Source: Prorocentrum cordatum
Lineage: Eukaryota > Sar > Dinophyceae > Prorocentrales > Prorocentraceae
Direction: 5' to 3'
Assembly: GCA_963575745.1 (NCBI GenBank)
Contig: CAUYUJ010004750.1
Coordinates: 1 to 40,000 of the forward strand
DNA: 40,000 nucleotides
The translations under genes were made by a program, and so were the position numbers. Within the stretch, counting starts at the first letter, position 1, and every line of letters begins with the position of its first letter. Positions 37,424 to 40,000 of this stretch are shown one piece after another. The notes below the pieces were generated by a model. That model worked only from the letters and a program-made list of their open reading frames with translations, was not told the origin of the DNA and searched no databases.

Positions 37424-39994
37424 TCACTTGGCAGCCAAGCCGCCCTTCATCTTCATGGCGTTGGTCAGGCGGCGCAGCACGATCTTAGGGAGCGATTCCT
37501 TCGATATCCCATGCTGCTGCAACTCTGTCACGCACGAAAACGCCGCCGACCGCCACTCCGTCTTCTCACTCGACTTGATCTTGGCCATGAACTTCAGCTG
37601 GCAGTTGATGCTGATCGCATGTGTGATGACGTCTGAGATATCCTTCCACTGCCCGTCCTTCGACTGAAGGGCGTGCATGGTCGCTCTCTTGAGCTCCTCG
37701 ACGCGCGAGTCGATCGACGAGCTGTCAAGGCGCATCAGCGTATTGTTGCTCTTCTCGACGAACTCCTCCCAACAATCCCCGTCCACGTCCACTCCGTCGT
37801 AGTAGGGGCGATCAAAGTACGTGTACTCCTTGGTCTTCTTCACCAAAGGCTCGTGCTTCTCCCGCAGGCGGTCAATGTGTTCCGTGCTGAGCTTCTCCAA
37901 GAATCTCGACACATTCGTCATCAGGTTGATCACCGCCAGCGGCACCGACAAGCTCTTGCCCGACGTCTTGGTTTCCAAAGACCGTTGACTGTGCGCCAGG
38001 GCAATGAGAAGCCGTTCCTCCTCTGGCCAATTCCGCTCACTCTGCTCTGTTGCTCTGGAAAGGTACTCTAATTTCTCGCTCAGCTTCCGAGTCGATTTTG
38101 CCCACTCGCACAAGAGCACGTTCTCTGCAGCCGCGGCCTTGGACAAATAGCGGTGGAGAGCCGAGCACAAGGCAAAACATGAAGTGAACTTGTCCTCGCT
38201 GGCATTCTCCACCCACAACTCGATGGAAGCTTTCATCATCAGGTCATTGGCCAGGTCTGCGATCTTCGCGTCACCCTGGGTAGTAGGTACTTGCCCCTGC
38301 TGCTGCAATATCGCAACAAAAGCGTCGATGTCGCAAGTAGTGTCACCCCACGTGGCGACCATATCCTCGAACCTGGCTTGCATGTTGGATGCTTGTTGTT
38401 TTGCTGCCGCCAGCTGGGCCCGCTGACGGGCATCGTGAACCAGGGTGTCCATATCAACGTTCAGTGGGGCGAGCAAGCCGACGTCCATGAACAACTTACT
38501 TGCACGCTGTAGGGTAGCGACGTCGTCGGACACGGCACTGATGGACTCATGAATGCCCTTGACTAGGCGGATGGCGGCAGCGATGGCGTTCTCGAACGTG
38601 TTGTCTGGGAGCACGTTGGCATACTTGCTGTGCAGGTCTGTAAGCGCAGCAATGGCCGTCGTCGCGCCGTCCAGGTCAGTAGTCGGGAGCTGCTGGATAG
38701 TAGCCAAGGCGCGCTTGATCTCGGGAGCCTTCTGTCTCCACATCGTCCCTTTGGTCGCGAAGTCCTCGAAGCGCAACGCCAGCTGCTGGTTCGCCTTGAT
38801 CTTGAGGCCGACGTTGCAAGCCACTGTCGGGGCGGCCCTGTTGCTCTGCTTGTCCACCGTGATCACGTCGTCGAAGTACTCGGGCATGGTGTCATTGCTG
38901 ATGGAAGGGTTCAAGACGACGATAATCGCCCTCGCTGACGTTGTCACGCTGTCCACCACATGGAGGATTGGCTTCGACACGGCAATGTCGGCAGGGATGT
39001 CCTCGAACGCCGCGTCGATGGCGGTTGCAATGCCCATGAGGCGGGCGTGGTTCACTTGGGCGTCGTAGGAGCAGACGGCTGGCACGAGCGTGTCGTCGAT
39101 CAACCACTTGACCACGGCTTCGGAAATCATCGGCGAAGGCAGCAGAGGCCAGAGAGTGCCAATCGAGGGCTCGCCTACTTTGAACGTGGCACCTTCAGCG
39201 GCCCATGGCGACGAAATGCAACACAACCGCTTGATGAACTCGTCATTCAACGTGTCAGTGCCGATGATCTCCCGTGAGCAAGTCCGCGCTGCCCTCATGC
39301 AGACCCCGACCAATGTATCGGGCAGCAGGTCCAGGCCCAAGCGGCCAGCGAGCCGCATCCTGGCAATTGTATCCACGTCAGGCTCATCGACGACCAACGC
39401 CTTCTGCAACTTCGCAAGCTGGTAGACATTCGACAGATGCTGTCCCAGACGGTCGGCGTCTCCAGAAAGTGGCCCCGTAGCTTCCTTTACCTTCGACTCC
39501 TCGGCGCGCATGCTGTCGCGCTTGTCGTAGCCATGCTGCATGGCGGAGCGCAGGCTGAGTTTCTCGATCCAGTAGTTCGGCGGACGCCTGCGCAACTTCT
39601 TGCCGCTGCCTGTACCCGTACTCCGCCGCCCCGCAGTCGTCGCTACAGTGACCTTGGACGTGACCGAGACAGCATCATCGTCATCGTCATCGTCGGGGAG
39701 CGGCTCGTTGTCCTCGTCGGGGAGCACCGAACAATGCAGGACCTCGGACTCGTGGGGGATCACTTCTACAAATGATGGCGTTGCTTTCTCCAGCTGGCAT
39801 TCACTGTCCTGCCCGAGCTCGTGCTCCACCTTGGCCTTCTTGCTTAGACCCAGACGTTGCTCGACGCCATGCTCGTGGGACTCCTGGGCGTCATTGTCGC
39901 CCTCGAGGTCAATGGCGCCATCGCCTGTACCGCCTGTCCTGCGAGAAAGTCTCTTCTTGTCAGTGCGAGCTGCACGCGCGACCAAGTCCTCCAT
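37424..39994 (-). CDS. Long intronless hypothetical protein, 856 residues (5' end may be cut)
   Basis: An uninterrupted 2.57-kb minus-strand reading with a protein-like composition, unlike the other long readings here. I do not recognise the family. The first ~135 residues are polar and look disordered: an acidic run (about 93-107, seven Asp in a row at 101-107), a Ser/Thr-rich stretch, then a basic patch KKLRRRPPNYWIEKL (132-146) that could be a nuclear signal. The rest looks mostly alpha-helical with many Ala, Leu, Glu and Lys, without transmembrane segments, a signal peptide or catalytic motifs I know. A Tyr-rich patch, EYTYFDRPYYDGVDVDGD, lies near residues 735-752. The ATG at 39994 is only six bases from the window edge and the frame is open upstream, so the true start may lie outside. 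Lack of introns over 2.5 kb fits a dinoflagellate gene or a retroposed copy. Repeat W follows the stop. Function unknown. Confidence 0.8.
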   Translation of the reverse strand: MEDLVARAARTDKKRLSRRTGGTGDGAIDLEGDNDAQESHEHGVEQRLGLSKKAKVEHELGQDSECQLEKATPSFVEVIPHESEVLHCSVLPDEDNEPLPDDDDDDDAVSVTSKVTVATTAGRRSTGTGSGKKLRRRPPNYWIEKLSLRSAMQHGYDKRDSMRAEESKVKEATGPLSGDADRLGQHLSNVYQLAKLQKALVVDEPDVDTIARMRLAGRLGLDLLPDTLVGVCMRAARTCSREIIGTDTLNDEFIKRLCCISSPWAAEGATFKVGEPSIGTLWPLLPSPMISEAVVKWLIDDTLVPAVCSYDAQVNHARLMGIATAIDAAFEDIPADIAVSKPILHVVDSVTTSARAIIVVLNPSISNDTMPEYFDDVITVDKQSNRAAPTVACNVGLKIKANQQLALRFEDFATKGTMWRQKAPEIKRALATIQQLPTTDLDGATTAIAALTDLHSKYANVLPDNTFENAIAAAIRLVKGIHESISAVSDDVATLQRASKLFMDVGLLAPLNVDMDTLVHDARQRAQLAAAKQQASNMQARFEDMVATWGDTTCDIDAFVAILQQQGQVPTTQGDAKIADLANDLMMKASIELWVENASEDKFTSCFALCSALHRYLSKAAAAENVLLCEWAKSTRKLSEKLEYLSRATEQSERNWPEEERLLIALAHSQRSLETKTSGKSLSVPLAVINLMTNVSRFLEKLSTEHIDRLREKHEPLVKKTKEYTYFDRPYYDGVDVDGDCWEEFVEKSNNTLMRLDSSSIDSRVEELKRATMHALQSKDGQWKDISDVITHAISINCQLKFMAKIKSSEKTEWRSAAFSCVTELQQHGISKESLPKIVLRRLTNAMKMKGGLAAK

Positions 39995-40000
39995 GGTCGG

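Overview
The window looks like nuclear DNA of a dinoflagellate. Three things point there. An intronless gene for cytosolic ribosomal protein eS8 carries what looks like a decayed copy of the dinoflagellate spliced leader just upstream of its start codon. A retrotransposon of the Ty1/copia type resembles those common in dinoflagellate genomes. The DNA between genes is GC-rich, gene-poor and crowded with foldback elements, degenerate tandem arrays and triplet microsatellites. The species cannot be fixed from the sequence. No bacterial operon, rRNA, tRNA or CRISPR array is visible.

Only two intact protein genes are supported, both on the minus strand: eS8 (9071-9694) and a long uninterrupted 856-codon gene of unknown function at the right edge (37424-39994). 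Two broken coding relics are also present. One is a heavily mutated copia-type retroelement over about 300-6600 (minus strand; protease, integrase, reverse transcriptase and RNase H remnants in canonical order). The other is a frameshifted piece of a protein-kinase N-lobe at 14280-14589.

Layout: 0.3-6.6 kb dead retroelement; 6.6-8.7 kb no gene, with purine/pyrimidine tracts; 8.9-9.8 kb a 13-bp tandem array, eS8 and the spliced-leader relic; 10.2-13.9 kb a foldback element, C-rich DNA, a 66-bp tandem array of about 22 units and degenerate 'CACATAGCTTGCACC' arrays; 14-21 kb kinase relic, a short inverted-repeat element with target-site duplication, and other foldbacks; 21.5-24.3 kb tandem arrays and ATC/TCC microsatellites; 26-28.5 kb a cluster of foldback elements, including one inserted inside another at a TA site and a second copy of the 15.4-kb element; 28.8-33 kb unrecognised DNA; 33-37.4 kb a mosaic of duplicated modules (here named W, Z, A, X, Y), in which one copy of module X is inverted relative to the other; 37.4-40 kb the large gene.

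Nothing suggests that the genes form a pathway. The most informative content is the record of small non-autonomous elements: two elements have recognisable target-site duplications, one nested insertion can be dated relative to its host, and one duplicated block shows a local inversion.
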